25,818 nucleotides of DNA from RYN-433 sp036558265 (GCA_036558265.1 DATBFY010000665.1:1-25818), one strand, 5' to 3'. Shown: positions 1-10,764, counted from the stretch's first letter. The notes: generated by a model not told the origin, from the letters alone. Program-made: numbers and translations.

Positions 1-846
1 GCGGGCGCCGTCGTTGACGGGCGGGCCCTTGATCGGCCGGCCGCCGGTCGAGAAGACTTTTTTGGGGGCCTTGACGTCCATGATCCACAGGACCTGGTCG
101 AGCCAATGGATGCCCCAGTCGCCGAGCGTGCTGTTGGCGTAATCGAGAAAGCCGCGGAAGCCCTTGGGGTGAATCTTGTGGTTGAACGGCCGCAGCGGGG
201 CGGGGCCGCACCACAGGTCCCAGTTCATGCCCTTGGGAGGCTCTGAGTTGGCCTCGGGCTTCTCGGGACCGCTGCCGGCATAGTCCACGAAGCAGCGGAT
301 CATGCCGATCTTCCCGGCCTTGCCGTTGCGGATGAACTCGTAGCCGCTGATGCAATGGGGCGAGACGCGGCGGTGGGTGCCGACCTGCACGACGCGCTCC
401 GCGGCGCGGGCGGCCTTCACCATCGCGATCCCCTCGTTGACCGTGTGGCAGATGGGCTTCTCGACGTAGACGTGGGCGCCCGACGCGACCGCGTCGATCG
501 TGATCAGCGCGTGCCAGTGGTCGGGCGTCGCGTTGATGACGATCTCGGGGCGCTCGTTGCGAAGCAACTCGCGGTAGTCATCGTAGCGCTTGGGTTGGTC
601 GGCGGAGAGTTTGGCCATCTCGGCGGCGCACTTGTCGGCCTGGCTGGGATCGATGTCGCAGAGGGCGACGAGCTTGCATTGGCCGGACGCCAGCGCCTCG
701 CGCAGGATATTGGTGCCCCACCAGCCGGTGCCGATGAGGGCGGTGGTGTATTTCTTGCCGGGATCGTCGGCGCGGAGGAACGCCGGGGCGGCGGCGAGGG
801 CGACGGTGGAGGCAGCGGTTGTCTTGAGAAAGCGGCGGCGGGTCAT
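1..846 (-). CDS. Gfo/Idh/MocA family oxidoreductase with Tat signal (C-terminus cut by window edge)
   Basis: The gene reads from ATG at 846 off the left edge, giving 282 codons without a stop. The N-terminus TRRRFLK (residues 2-8) followed by an Ala-rich hydrophobic stretch is a textbook twin-arginine signal, so the protein is probably exported already folded. A Rossmann dinucleotide-binding motif GTGWWG lies at residues 39-44, and the family signature EKP lies at 129-131 in VYVEKP. Further on come NWDLWCGP and GDWGIHWLDQ, typical of the planctomycete secreted branch of this family. Members are NAD(P)-dependent dehydrogenases that act on sugars and related polyols; the substrate here cannot be told. 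No clear ribosome-binding site precedes the ATG. The gene is divergent from the ClC gene at 940. The C-terminal part lies outside the window. Confidence 0.93.
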   Translation of the reverse strand, partial: MTRRRFLKTTAASTVALAAAPAFLRADDPGKKYTTALIGTGWWGTNILREALASGQCKLVALCDIDPSQADKCAAEMAKLSADQPKRYDDYRELLRNERPEIVINATPDHWHALITIDAVASGAHVYVEKPICHTVNEGIAMVKAARAAERVVQVGTHRRVSPHCISGYEFIRNGKAGKIGMIRCFVDYAGSGPEKPEANSEPPKGMNWDLWCGPAPLRPFNHKIHPKGFRGFLDYANSTLGDWGIHWLDQVLWIMDVKAPKKVFSTGGRPIKGPPVNDGAR

Positions 847-853
847 GGGGGAG

Positions 854-884
854 TTGTCAATTGTCCGTGGACAATTGTCAATTG
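854..884. repeat. Short palindrome with flanking direct repeat in divergent intergenic region
   Basis: The 10-mer TTGTCAATTG occurs at 854-863 and again at 875-884. Between and overlapping them, 858-866 and 869-877 form a 9-bp inverted repeat (CAATTGTCC / GGACAATTG) with a 2-nt centre. The block sits 8 nt upstream of the oxidoreductase start, so it could be an operator, but short AT-rich repeats of this style are also common filler in such genomes. No function is assigned. Confidence 0.5.
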
Positions 885-939
885 CGGTTATGAGTCGCCT
901 ACTTGTAACCTCGTGACTCGCAACTGAAGCGCGGCCATA

Positions 940-2880
940 ATGATCCCCATGGGTGAGACCGGGAACGATCGCCAACCACTCGCCGCCCCGCCGGGCGGGG
1001 AATTGCCGGGCGCTACCGCAGCCGCCTCGCGATCTCCCGCCGCGGCGCGAATTCACCGGGACCGTTTCGGCGATTTCACGCGCGACCGCCGGCTCCTGCT
1101 CCTTTCCCTCCTGGCGCTCCCGATCGGCGCGATGGGGGCGGGAATCGGATACGCCCTCGTATGGTTGATCGGCGCGATCACCAACGTCTCGTTCTACCTG
1201 CGGTGGTCTGCCACGTTCGTGCAGCCCACGCGAGACGTGCTGGGGGCGTGGGTCATCGTCGTTCCGGCCATCGGCGGGCTGATCATCGGCCTGATGGCGC
1301 GTTACGGGTCGGAAAAGATCCGCGGCCACGGCATCCCCGAGGCGCTGGAGGCAATCCTGATCGGGCGCAGCCGACTCAACCTTCGGGTGGCGATCCTCAA
1401 GCCGCTTTCGTCGGCGGTTTCCATCGGCACGGGCGGCCCCTTCGGCGCGGAGGGGCCGATCATCATGACCGGGGGCGCCTTCGGCTCTCTGTTCGCTCAG
1501 CTCTTTTCGCTCACGTCGGTGGAGCGCAAGGTCCTGCTCACCGCCGGCGCCGCCGCGGGCATGGCCGCGATTTTCGACTCCCCGGTGGCGGCGGTCCTCA
1601 TTTCCGTGGAACTGCTCCTGTTCGAATGGAAGCCCCGCTCGTTCGTGCCCGTCGCCCTGGCTTCGGCCACGGCGGCGGCGTTGCGAAGACCTCTCTTGGG
1701 CCTGGGTCCGGTCTTTCCGATGCCGATGCACGCCCCGCTCCCTAACCTCGCGCTGGTCGTCTGCGTGGGGGTCGGGATCATCGCCGGGCTGGCGTCCTCG
1801 CTGCTGACCATTCTGGTCTACGCGTGTGAAGACGCGTTTCGGCATCTGCCCATCCATTGGATGTGGTGGCCGACCGTTGCCGGACTGTTCGTCGGCGTCA
1901 TCGGTTGGATCGAGCCCCGTATCCTGGGCGTGGGATACGATTCGATTCGCGAGATCCTGCAGGGGCAACTGGTTCGCTCGGCGCTGATCGCCCTGCTGGT
2001 GGGTAAGGCGGTCGCGTGGGCGGTCGCGCTGGGCTCGGGAACGTCCGGCGGGGTGCTGGCGCCGCTCCTGATCATCGGCGGCGCCCTGGGCGCCCTGGAG
2101 GCACGCGCGGTGGGCCTCTCTGACCCGCCCCTGTGGGCGATGATCAGCATGGCGGCGGTCCTGGGCGGGACGATGCGCTCGCCGTTGACCTCCGTCGTGT
2201 TCCTGCTGGAACTGACGCACGACCTCGGCGTGCTTCCGGAATTGCTCGTGGCGTGCACGGCGGCGCACGCCTTGACCGTCCTCCTCATGCGGCGCTCGAT
2301 CCTGACCGAGAAACTCGCCCGCCGCGGCTATCACCTGACGCGCGAATACGCGGTGGATCCGTTGGCTATGCGGCGCGTCGCCGACACGATGGCGACCGAC
2401 GTGCCCAGCGTCCCCTCGAATATGAGTGTCCATGAACTGGCCGAGCGGATCGGCCGCGGCGATCCGTGGCTCACCCATCACCACGCGGTGCTCGTCGTCG
2501 ACGACGCCGGCCAACTCGAGGCCGTCGTGACGCGCGGCGACGTCGTGCGCGCGTTGCAGGTGGACCCGACCGGCCAGATGACGGTCGCCAGGGCGGGTAC
2601 CTCGCCCCCCGTCGTGGCGTATCCCGACGAGCTGATCTACCACGCGGTCAAGCGGATGTTCCAGCATCGAATCGGGCGGCTTCCGGTCGTGAGTCGCAGC
2701 AACCCCCGGCAGGCGATCGGCTACTTCGGCCGATCCAACGTCCTGGCATCGCTGCTGGACCACCTCCGCGAGGAACACGAACGCGAGCCGGCGTGGTCAC
2801 CGTGGCGACGGTGGCGGCGCACCCCCGAAACGCCGCCGACGCCAAAACAACCTGGTGAACCCGCGCCTTCGCGAGAGTGA
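940..2880 (+). CDS. ClC-family chloride channel/transporter with C-terminal CBS pair
   Basis: The 646-aa protein has about ten hydrophobic segments between residues 50 and 455, followed by a cytoplasmic tail with two CBS domains (about 468-600). ClC anion-pathway signatures are clear: GHGIP at 129-133 (counterpart of GSGIP), FGAEGP at 168-173 with the gating glutamate E171, and GTSGGVLAP at 367-375. Two departures stand out. The usual Arg/Lys of G(K/R)EGP is Ala170. The second glutamate of the E. coli ClC EE pair (E203, the inner proton site) aligns with Leu225, after Glu224. This suggests channel-like or altered-coupling transport rather than standard 2Cl-/1H+ exchange, as an inference. CBS domains usually bind adenine nucleotides and regulate the channel. 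The ATG at 940 has a second ATG 9 nt later and no strong Shine-Dalgarno. The gene converges on the trehalose gene with a 50-nt gap. Confidence 0.95.
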   Translation: MIPMGETGNDRQPLAAPPGGELPGATAAASRSPAAARIHRDRFGDFTRDRRLLLLSLLALPIGAMGAGIGYALVWLIGAITNVSFYLRWSATFVQPTRDVLGAWVIVVPAIGGLIIGLMARYGSEKIRGHGIPEALEAILIGRSRLNLRVAILKPLSSAVSIGTGGPFGAEGPIIMTGGAFGSLFAQLFSLTSVERKVLLTAGAAAGMAAIFDSPVAAVLISVELLLFEWKPRSFVPVALASATAAALRRPLLGLGPVFPMPMHAPLPNLALVVCVGVGIIAGLASSLLTILVYACEDAFRHLPIHWMWWPTVAGLFVGVIGWIEPRILGVGYDSIREILQGQLVRSALIALLVGKAVAWAVALGSGTSGGVLAPLLIIGGALGALEARAVGLSDPPLWAMISMAAVLGGTMRSPLTSVVFLLELTHDLGVLPELLVACTAAHALTVLLMRRSILTEKLARRGYHLTREYAVDPLAMRRVADTMATDVPSVPSNMSVHELAERIGRGDPWLTHHHAVLVVDDAGQLEAVVTRGDVVRALQVDPTGQMTVARAGTSPPVVAYPDELIYHAVKRMFQHRIGRLPVVSRSNPRQAIGYFGRSNVLASLLDHLREEHEREPAWSPWRRWRRTPETPPTPKQPGEPAPSRE

Positions 2881-2930
2881 CGCGGGCGGCTCGCCAGGTG
2901 AGGTGGGCACGACTCTGAATGTCCCGGACG

Positions 2931-5147
2931 TCACGCCAGCGCCGATTCGAGGAACTGGCGGAATGCCGCCGGGCTGGGCAGGCGATGCTGGGCGCGCGTG
3001 TCGCCGTCGCCGATCCGGATGGTGATCAGCCGCGGGTCGTGTTCGGCGAGTTGAAACATCGATTCGTCGGTCACGTCATCGCCGGCGAGCAGGACCAGGT
3101 CGTAGGCGCCGCCGGCGAGCAGCCGCGTGACCGCCGCGCCCTTGCTGATGTGGGCGCTGGTGGCCTCCACGATCTTGCGGCCGTGGCGGACCTCGATGGG
3201 GCTGTTGGCGGCGATCATCGAGAGCTCGTCCACGAGCTGGTTGGCCTTCCATTTGCCGAATTCCGGGTCGGCCCGGCGGTAGTGCCAGACCAGGCCGGTG
3301 CGCTTGTGCTCGATGTGAGTCCCCGGCGTGGAGCGCTGGAAGAGCGCCAGGATGTGCCGCACCTGCTCCTTCCACCCGAAGTCCAGATTGTGGTCCAGGT
3401 GCTGCCAGGCGCCCGAGTGCGGAGGGCGGACCTCGGCGCCATGTTCGGCGACCAGGCCGAAGGCGCCGTAGTCCCCCAGGAACGATTCGAGGTCGCGGGC
3501 GGTGCGGCCGGAGACGATTGTCACGTCCAACGCCTCCAGCGCCGCCAGGCGGTCGAGCAGGCGGCGCAGCTCGGGCGTCGGGGTGGCGGCGGCAGGGTCG
3601 CGGACGATCTCGCGCAGCGTCCCGTCGTAATCGAGGAACAGCGCCACGCGCTTCGCGGCCGCGACGGCCGCGGCGAGCTCCCCCCGGGCGCGGGCGACGC
3701 CGTTCGAGTCGCAGGGGCGGCAGGGGGGACGTTGCGCCAGGTCGCCGATGAAGTCCCGCGCCCACGCGGCCGCGTCGTAGGTAAATACCCGTTCGCGCAT
3801 CGGTCGGATACGGCGGCGGCGCTCCTCGGCGGGCATCGCCAGAGCCTGCGCGATCGCGTCCGCGATCGCCGGCACGTCGTAAGGGTTGACCGTCACCGCG
3901 TTGGGGAACTCCTGCGCGGCGCCGGCGAATTCGGACAGGATCAACACCCCCGGGCCCCGTTCCGACCGGTCGGGCACCGCCGCGCACGGTGACACCCCGC
4001 GCTGGCACGCCACGAACTCTTTGGCCACCAGGTTCATGCCGTCGGTCAGCGGGGTGACCAGGGCGACGTCCGCCAGGCTGTACAAGGCGCACAGCTCGGT
4101 GAAGCCGACCGAGCGGTGCATGAAGTGGACGGGGGAGTTGTGGAGCGTGGCGTACTGCCCGTTGATCCGGCCCACCCGGTGCTCGACCCGCTGGCGCAGC
4201 TCCTGGTACTGGTCCACGCCCGACCGCGTGGGGACCGAGATGAAGACGAACTTCACGCGGTCCCGCTGCTCCTCCCCCAACTTCCGCAAGAAAAGCTCGA
4301 TTCCTTCCAGCCGGCGGAGGATTCCCTTGGTGTAGTCCAGCCGCTCGACGGAGAGGATGATTCGCTTGCCGGCGTAGGCTGTCGCGACGGCGGCGCATTG
4401 TTCGCGGAAGGCGTCGGTATCCAGCTCGGCCTCGAAGCGGCGGGCATTGATCCCGATCGGATAAACGCCCATCGCGGAGGTGTGCCCCTCGTAACGCACG
4501 GTGGTCATCTCCGATTCGACGCCCAGCAGGCGCAGCACGGTGGAGCGGAAGTGCCGCAAGTATCCAAATGTGTGGAACCCGATCAGGTCGGCGCCCAGCA
4601 CGCCGGTGACCAGCGCCTCGCGGTCCGGGTGGCAGCGAAAGACGTCGAAGGAGGGGAAGGGGGTGTGCAGGAAGAACCCCACGCGCAGCGACGGCCGGGC
4701 CTGCTTCAGCAGCCGCGGCAGCAGCATCAATTGATAATCGTGCACCCAGACCAGATCGCTTCCGCCCGCTGTTACCAGGATTCGCTCGGCGAAGAGGTGG
4801 TTCACCTTTTCGTAGGCGGTCCACCACTCGGCCCGGTAACTGAAATAGCTCGGCAGGTAATGGAAGAGGGGCCAGATCGAGGAATTAGACAGGCCCTCGT
4901 AATGGTCGCGCGCCAAGTCATCGGGAAGGAAGACGGGCGTGCAACCGTGCTCATGCCGCAGCGTCCCCGCAATCGCGGCCTGCTCTGCTGCGGGGATATG
5001 CTTTCCGGGCCAGCCGAGCCAGTTAACCGCGCCGTTCTGGAGATTGACGCCTTCCAGCGCGGAGACCAGGCCGCCTGATGACTTGTGAATCCCATCCTCG
5101 GAAAGGGTGACGGGAAGGCGGTTGGAGACGATGGTCACTTCCGGCAT
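2931..5147 (-). CDS. otsAB: Bifunctional trehalose-6-phosphate synthase / trehalose-phosphatase (OtsA-OtsB fusion)
   Basis: The 738-aa protein joins both steps of the OtsA/OtsB trehalose pathway. Residues 1 to about 465 form a GT20 synthase that makes trehalose-6-phosphate from nucleotide-glucose and glucose-6-phosphate: SNRLP at the N-terminus, VWVHDYQ at 133-139, HTPFPS, ERLDYTKG at 268-275 and DGMNL at 369-373. Residues about 490-738 form a HAD phosphatase that removes the phosphate: nucleophile motif DYDGTL at 506-511 (D506, D508), SGRT, and GDDVTDES at 689-696. All key motifs are intact in both halves, so both activities are expected. Trehalose is a cytoplasmic compatible solute and stress protectant. 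The ATG at 5147 gives the canonical EVTIVSNRLP start. A perfect TTGACA lies about 50 nt upstream. It appears monocistronic. Confidence 0.96.
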   Translation of the reverse strand: MPEVTIVSNRLPVTLSEDGIHKSSGGLVSALEGVNLQNGAVNWLGWPGKHIPAAEQAAIAGTLRHEHGCTPVFLPDDLARDHYEGLSNSSIWPLFHYLPSYFSYRAEWWTAYEKVNHLFAERILVTAGGSDLVWVHDYQLMLLPRLLKQARPSLRVGFFLHTPFPSFDVFRCHPDREALVTGVLGADLIGFHTFGYLRHFRSTVLRLLGVESEMTTVRYEGHTSAMGVYPIGINARRFEAELDTDAFREQCAAVATAYAGKRIILSVERLDYTKGILRRLEGIELFLRKLGEEQRDRVKFVFISVPTRSGVDQYQELRQRVEHRVGRINGQYATLHNSPVHFMHRSVGFTELCALYSLADVALVTPLTDGMNLVAKEFVACQRGVSPCAAVPDRSERGPGVLILSEFAGAAQEFPNAVTVNPYDVPAIADAIAQALAMPAEERRRRIRPMRERVFTYDAAAWARDFIGDLAQRPPCRPCDSNGVARARGELAAAVAAAKRVALFLDYDGTLREIVRDPAAATPTPELRRLLDRLAALEALDVTIVSGRTARDLESFLGDYGAFGLVAEHGAEVRPPHSGAWQHLDHNLDFGWKEQVRHILALFQRSTPGTHIEHKRTGLVWHYRRADPEFGKWKANQLVDELSMIAANSPIEVRHGRKIVEATSAHISKGAAVTRLLAGGAYDLVLLAGDDVTDESMFQLAEHDPRLITIRIGDGDTRAQHRLPSPAAFRQFLESALA

Positions 5148-5172
5148 GTGGGTGAGTCTCTGACATTTCTCT

Positions 5173-5201
5173 CCCTAACGCGCGGGAAGCCCCGATGTCA
5201 A
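5173..5201 (-). promoter_or_regulatory. Possible promoter of the trehalose gene
   Basis: On the minus strand a perfect -35 box TTGACA (5201-5196) is followed after 17 nt by TTAGGG (5178-5173), a poor -10. The site sits about 25 nt before the ATG at 5147. The -35 is convincing by eye and the -10 is not, so this is tentative. Confidence 0.28.
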
Positions 5202-5268
5202 CCCATGAGCCGGTTTCTTCGGTTCCCGGAGCGCAAATCCGCAGGATTCGGTCAGGCGGAATGCCCGG

Positions 5269-8265
<2,997 letters not shown>

Positions 8266-8583
8266 TCTTGCCAGATTGTAGGCCCGGGACCAAAACGTGA
8301 AACCCACGGAGGATCGCGCCTCCGTGGGCTCGCTGAGCGACGTCCCTAATTTACGAATATGACCTCTGAATGAAAGCCCCCGGGCGCGACCCGCTTTAGC
8401 GGCAGGATCGTCCGCCCCCAAAAACTCAACCGCCAGTCCCCGCCGCATAGCGCGGCGGGGACTGGCGTTCAAAGTTAGACAAGGGGAAGCTCGCGGCGCG
8501 ACAAGGCGCGCCGTCCGCCGCCCCTCGTTGAAAGGAATGTCCCGGCCTGACACCGGTACACTCCAACACGCATTGTCGCGAAA
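8266..8583. other. Intergenic region between the lipoprotein gene and gcvP, with two hairpins
   Basis: This 318-nt stretch holds no gene I can support. It contains a 10-bp hairpin at 8303-8328 (CCCACGGAGG / CCTCCGTGGG, 6-nt loop) and a 16-bp hairpin at 8431-8467, described separately. A weak promoter-like AT-rich patch lies around 8342-8375 and could serve gcvP. No glycine-riboswitch core was recognised. Confidence 0.6.
8420..8467 (-). terminator. Likely rho-independent terminator after the lipoprotein gene
   Basis: A perfect 16-bp stem (8431-8446 with 8452-8467) and a 5-nt loop are followed on the minus strand by GTTGAGTTTTTGG, giving a run of five T. It lies 117 nt past the stop of the small lipoprotein gene at 8584 and before gcvP, so gcvP probably has its own promoter. 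The T run starts 6 nt after the stem, which is slightly loose for an intrinsic terminator. Confidence 0.55.
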
Positions 8584-8730
8584 CTACTTATTCCGATCGG
8601 CCGCGTCCTGCATCTTCTCGCCGGCGCGCTGCGTATCCTTACCCGCGCCTTCCACCGTGTTGCACGCCGTCAGCGTCGTCAGCGCCGACACGATCATCGC
8701 CACCGCCAGGATCTGCTTAACGAGTTTCAT
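8584..8730 (-). CDS. Entericidin-like small lipoprotein (48 aa)
   Basis: The 48-aa product starts MKLVKQILAV, has a short hydrophobic signal and a lipobox LTAC with lipidated Cys23. The mature part follows the entericidin EcnA/EcnB pattern CNTVEGAGKD..AGE...DAA. The start is firm: AAGGAG lies 8-9 nt upstream of the ATG. Entericidins are tiny envelope lipoproteins linked to stress and, in E. coli, to a toxin/antidote pair; in other phyla the role is unknown. Only one copy is seen here. The gene sits between gcvH and gcvP on the same strand, with 295 nt to gcvH and a likely terminator downstream, so it is probably an independent unit placed within the gcv cluster. Confidence 0.9.
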   Translation of the reverse strand: MKLVKQILAVAMIVSALTTLTACNTVEGAGKDTQRAGEKMQDAADRNK

Positions 8731-9025
8731 GGAGGCTCTCCTTGTGAGAGTCGTCGTGGAACGGATTGCTTTCCCAGCGGCCGGCGCAACCCGTTCCCGG
8801 ACTCGCGCGGCCGCGCACTTAAAGGTTCACATTGGCATCGCGAGGCGCCTCACCAAGTGCGAACCGCGATGCGGGAAAACAAAGCGCGTGCCGGAACGAA
8901 CAACGGCCCAATGGCGCCGCTGTGCCCGGTTGCGTGGGGGGTTTGAGGATGACTCCGAAGGCGTGTCCGGACAGGCCGCGACGAATTGGCAGGTGCGGCG
9001 GCTCCAGACGGCCTGGCCGCGAGGA

Positions 9026-9415
9026 TCAGTGTCCCGTCCTCTTCAGGTATTCCTCGGCCGACAAGAGCTTCTCAAGCTCGGCTGCGTTTGCGGGCTTCAC
9101 CCTGATCATCCAGCCGGTGGCGTAGGGATCGCGATTGACCAGGCCAGGGTCTTTCGCAACCGCGTCGTTGATGGCGATCACGTCACCACTGACGCCGCTG
9201 TAGAGGTCGCTGGTCGCCTTGACCGATTCGATCTCCCCGAACCGCTTGCCGGCCGACAGACGCTCTCCCACTTTCGGCAGCGCGACGTAGGTGATGTCGG
9301 TCAGCTCGTCCGCGGCGATCTGCGTGATGCCGAGGGTGACCGTGCCGTCGCCTTCGAGCTTATGCCATTCATGCGTTTCGAGGTATTTGCGATCGGATGG
9401 GGCGGAGGCTGCCAT
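9026..9415 (-). CDS. gcvH: Glycine cleavage system H protein
   Basis: The 129-aa lipoyl carrier shuttles the aminomethyl group between GcvP and GcvT. It opens with the characteristic YLETHEWH, and the lipoylation site is Lys66 in GEIESVKATSDLYS, followed by the usual SGDVIAIND and GWMIRVKP segments. Length and motifs are normal. The ATG at 9415 is preceded by AGGA at about 9 nt, inside a heptamer repeat that also covers the gcvT stop. The 23-nt gap to gcvT indicates co-transcription from gcvT to gcvH. Confidence 0.97.
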   Translation of the reverse strand: MAASAPSDRKYLETHEWHKLEGDGTVTLGITQIAADELTDITYVALPKVGERLSAGKRFGEIESVKATSDLYSGVSGDVIAINDAVAKDPGLVNRDPYATGWMIRVKPANAAELEKLLSAEEYLKRTGH

Positions 9416-9416
9416 G

Positions 9417-9437
9417 GTCGTGAGTCCTGAGTGCTGA
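9417..9437. repeat. Heptamer tandem repeat between gcvT and gcvH
   Basis: Three 7-nt units GTCGTGA, GTCCTGA and GTGCTGA (pattern GTNNTGA) fill almost the whole 23-nt gcvT-gcvH spacer. A partial fourth (GTTAGGC) runs into the gcvT stop. On the coding strand one unit supplies the AGGA that probably acts as the gcvH ribosome-binding site. Confidence 0.7.
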
Positions 9438-9438
9438 G

Positions 9439-10539
9439 TTAGGCCGGGCGCTTATAGAAGGGGAGTTTGACGGTCTTCGCCGGGTTGAGCGTGCCCTTGA
9501 GGTCAACGGATAGCTGCGACCCCTCGGCGGCGTGGCTGGCGTCCACATAGGCCATCGCGATCGACTTGCCCAGGGTGGGGCTCAGCGTGCCACTGGTCAC
9601 CTCGCCGACGACCTGGCCGTCCTTAGTCACCGGCGTGCCCTGGCGGGCGATCCGCTTGCCCTCCAGCTCGAGCCCGACCAGCTTGCGCTTCGGGCCGGCC
9701 TGGGCGATCTCGCGCAGCCGCTCCACGCCGACAAATTCCTTGGTCAGGTCCACCGCCCACTTCAGTCCGGCCGAGAGCGGATCGATCGATTCGCTCAACT
9801 CGTGGCCGTAGAGCGGCATGCCGGCCTCGAGACGCAGCGTGTCGCGCGCGCCCAGGCCCGCCGGGCGAAGCGTGCCGCCATCCCGGTCGGTCTTGCCGGC
9901 GAGCATCTTCATCGCCATGGGCGCGACCTTGGCCGAGAGGATAACCTCCACGCCGTCCTCGCCGGTGTAGCCCGAGCGGAAGACGGTCAGCTTGATCAGG
10001 CCCATGACGCTGCCGGTCTCGAAGTGATAGCGCTTCATCGACCGCACGTCGACCGGCAGGTGCTCGGCGACGCGGTCGATCACCTTCGGGCCCTGGATGG
10101 CGACCATCGCCGTCGATTCGGTCTGGTCGGCCATGTCGAAATCCAGGCCGGCGTCGTGTCGCACGTCGTGGAAGTACTTGAGCAGCTTCTCGCGGTTGCT
10201 GGCGTTGCAGACCATCAGCCAGTGCTTGGCGTCGCGCGAGACGATCACGTCGTCGAGCACGCCGCCGCCGGCGTTGCAGATCAGCGCGTAACGGCTCTGC
10301 CCGACCTTCTGGTCCGTGACGTTGCGCGTGCAGACCTTGTTCAGGAACGCCTGCGCGTCCCTGCCCGTGAAGTGGACCCGGCCCATGTGCGAGACGTCGA
10401 AGATCGACCCGCTGTTGCGCGTTTGCTCGTGCTCGTCCACGATCGAGCGGTAGACGATCGGCATTTCCCAGCCGGCGAAGTCGACCATGCGCCCGCCCGA
10501 CGCGACGTGGAAATCGTAGAAGGGAGTCCGCTTGAGCAT
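9439..10539 (-). CDS. gcvT: Aminomethyltransferase, T-protein of glycine cleavage
   Basis: The 366-aa T-protein releases ammonia from the aminomethyl-lipoyl GcvH and forms methylene-tetrahydrofolate. Family motifs are in order: FAGWEMPIVY at 21-30, FDVSHMGR at 47-54, GGGVLDDVIV at 91-100 (with the catalytic Asp region), SGYTGEDGVEV mid-protein, and the C-terminal barrel beginning KRKLVGLELEG. Length is typical. The gene is first in the T-H order. No Shine-Dalgarno is evident before ATG 10539. Upstream lie a 38-nt palindromic repeat and the terminator of the preceding PEP-CTERM gene, so its promoter should lie between about 10540 and 10700. Confidence 0.97.
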   Translation of the reverse strand: MLKRTPFYDFHVASGGRMVDFAGWEMPIVYRSIVDEHEQTRNSGSIFDVSHMGRVHFTGRDAQAFLNKVCTRNVTDQKVGQSRYALICNAGGGVLDDVIVSRDAKHWLMVCNASNREKLLKYFHDVRHDAGLDFDMADQTESTAMVAIQGPKVIDRVAEHLPVDVRSMKRYHFETGSVMGLIKLTVFRSGYTGEDGVEVILSAKVAPMAMKMLAGKTDRDGGTLRPAGLGARDTLRLEAGMPLYGHELSESIDPLSAGLKWAVDLTKEFVGVERLREIAQAGPKRKLVGLELEGKRIARQGTPVTKDGQVVGEVTSGTLSPTLGKSIAMAYVDASHAAEGSQLSVDLKGTLNPAKTVKLPFYKRPA

Positions 10540-10614
10540 CGCGGGGCAGGGTAAGCACGCCGGCGATCAATGTCAAAACGCGCGCGCCGCGCCCGATCGA
10601 TGTCGCATCAAGAT

Positions 10615-10652
10615 GGGTGGCACTGGCAAGCTAAGAGGCTTGCCAGTGGCGA
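10615..10652 (+). repeat. 38-nt palindromic repeat element (copy B), upstream of gcvT
   Basis: GGGTGGCACTGGCAAGC, loop TAAGAG, then GCTTGCCAGTGGCGA. It is identical to the copy inside gcvP outside the loop and lies in the opposite orientation. It is 76 nt upstream of the gcvT start. It shares its leading GGGTGGCA with the 36-nt elements at 14922 and 16132, which suggests one family of REP-like palindromes. Confidence 0.9.
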
Positions 10653-10700
10653 GTTCACGAAGATCCGCGTTCGTTCCGGCTCGTCCTCGTCAGGAGCTCG

Positions 10701-10740
10701 AAAAAGCAAAACCGCCAGTCGCAATCGCGACTGGCGGTTT
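10701..10740 (-). terminator. Rho-independent terminator of the PEP-CTERM gene
   Basis: A 14-bp perfect stem (10709-10722 with 10727-10740, core CCGCCAGTCGC) with a 4-nt loop is followed on the minus strand by TTTTGCTTTTT. It begins 25 nt after the stop codon at 10765. The A-rich opposite flank is short, so it works mainly on the minus strand. Confidence 0.88.
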
Positions 10741-10764
10741 GATGTCGATTCAATGCGGACTTGA

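Noticed and set aside
2919..3992. Open frame of 357 codons on the plus strand opposite the trehalose gene
   Set aside because: Antisense shadow of the conserved phosphatase half; no motif.
8266..8553. N-terminal extension of gcvP to an upstream ATG at 8553
   Set aside because: The 96 extra codons cross two strong hairpins and a likely terminator and show no GcvP similarity; the family N-terminus (FIHRHIGP) starts soon after ATG 8265.
10540..10764. Glycine riboswitch before gcvT
   Set aside because: The region contains the 38-nt palindrome and a terminator of the upstream gene; I could not find the conserved glycine aptamer core by eye. A covariance-model search would settle it.
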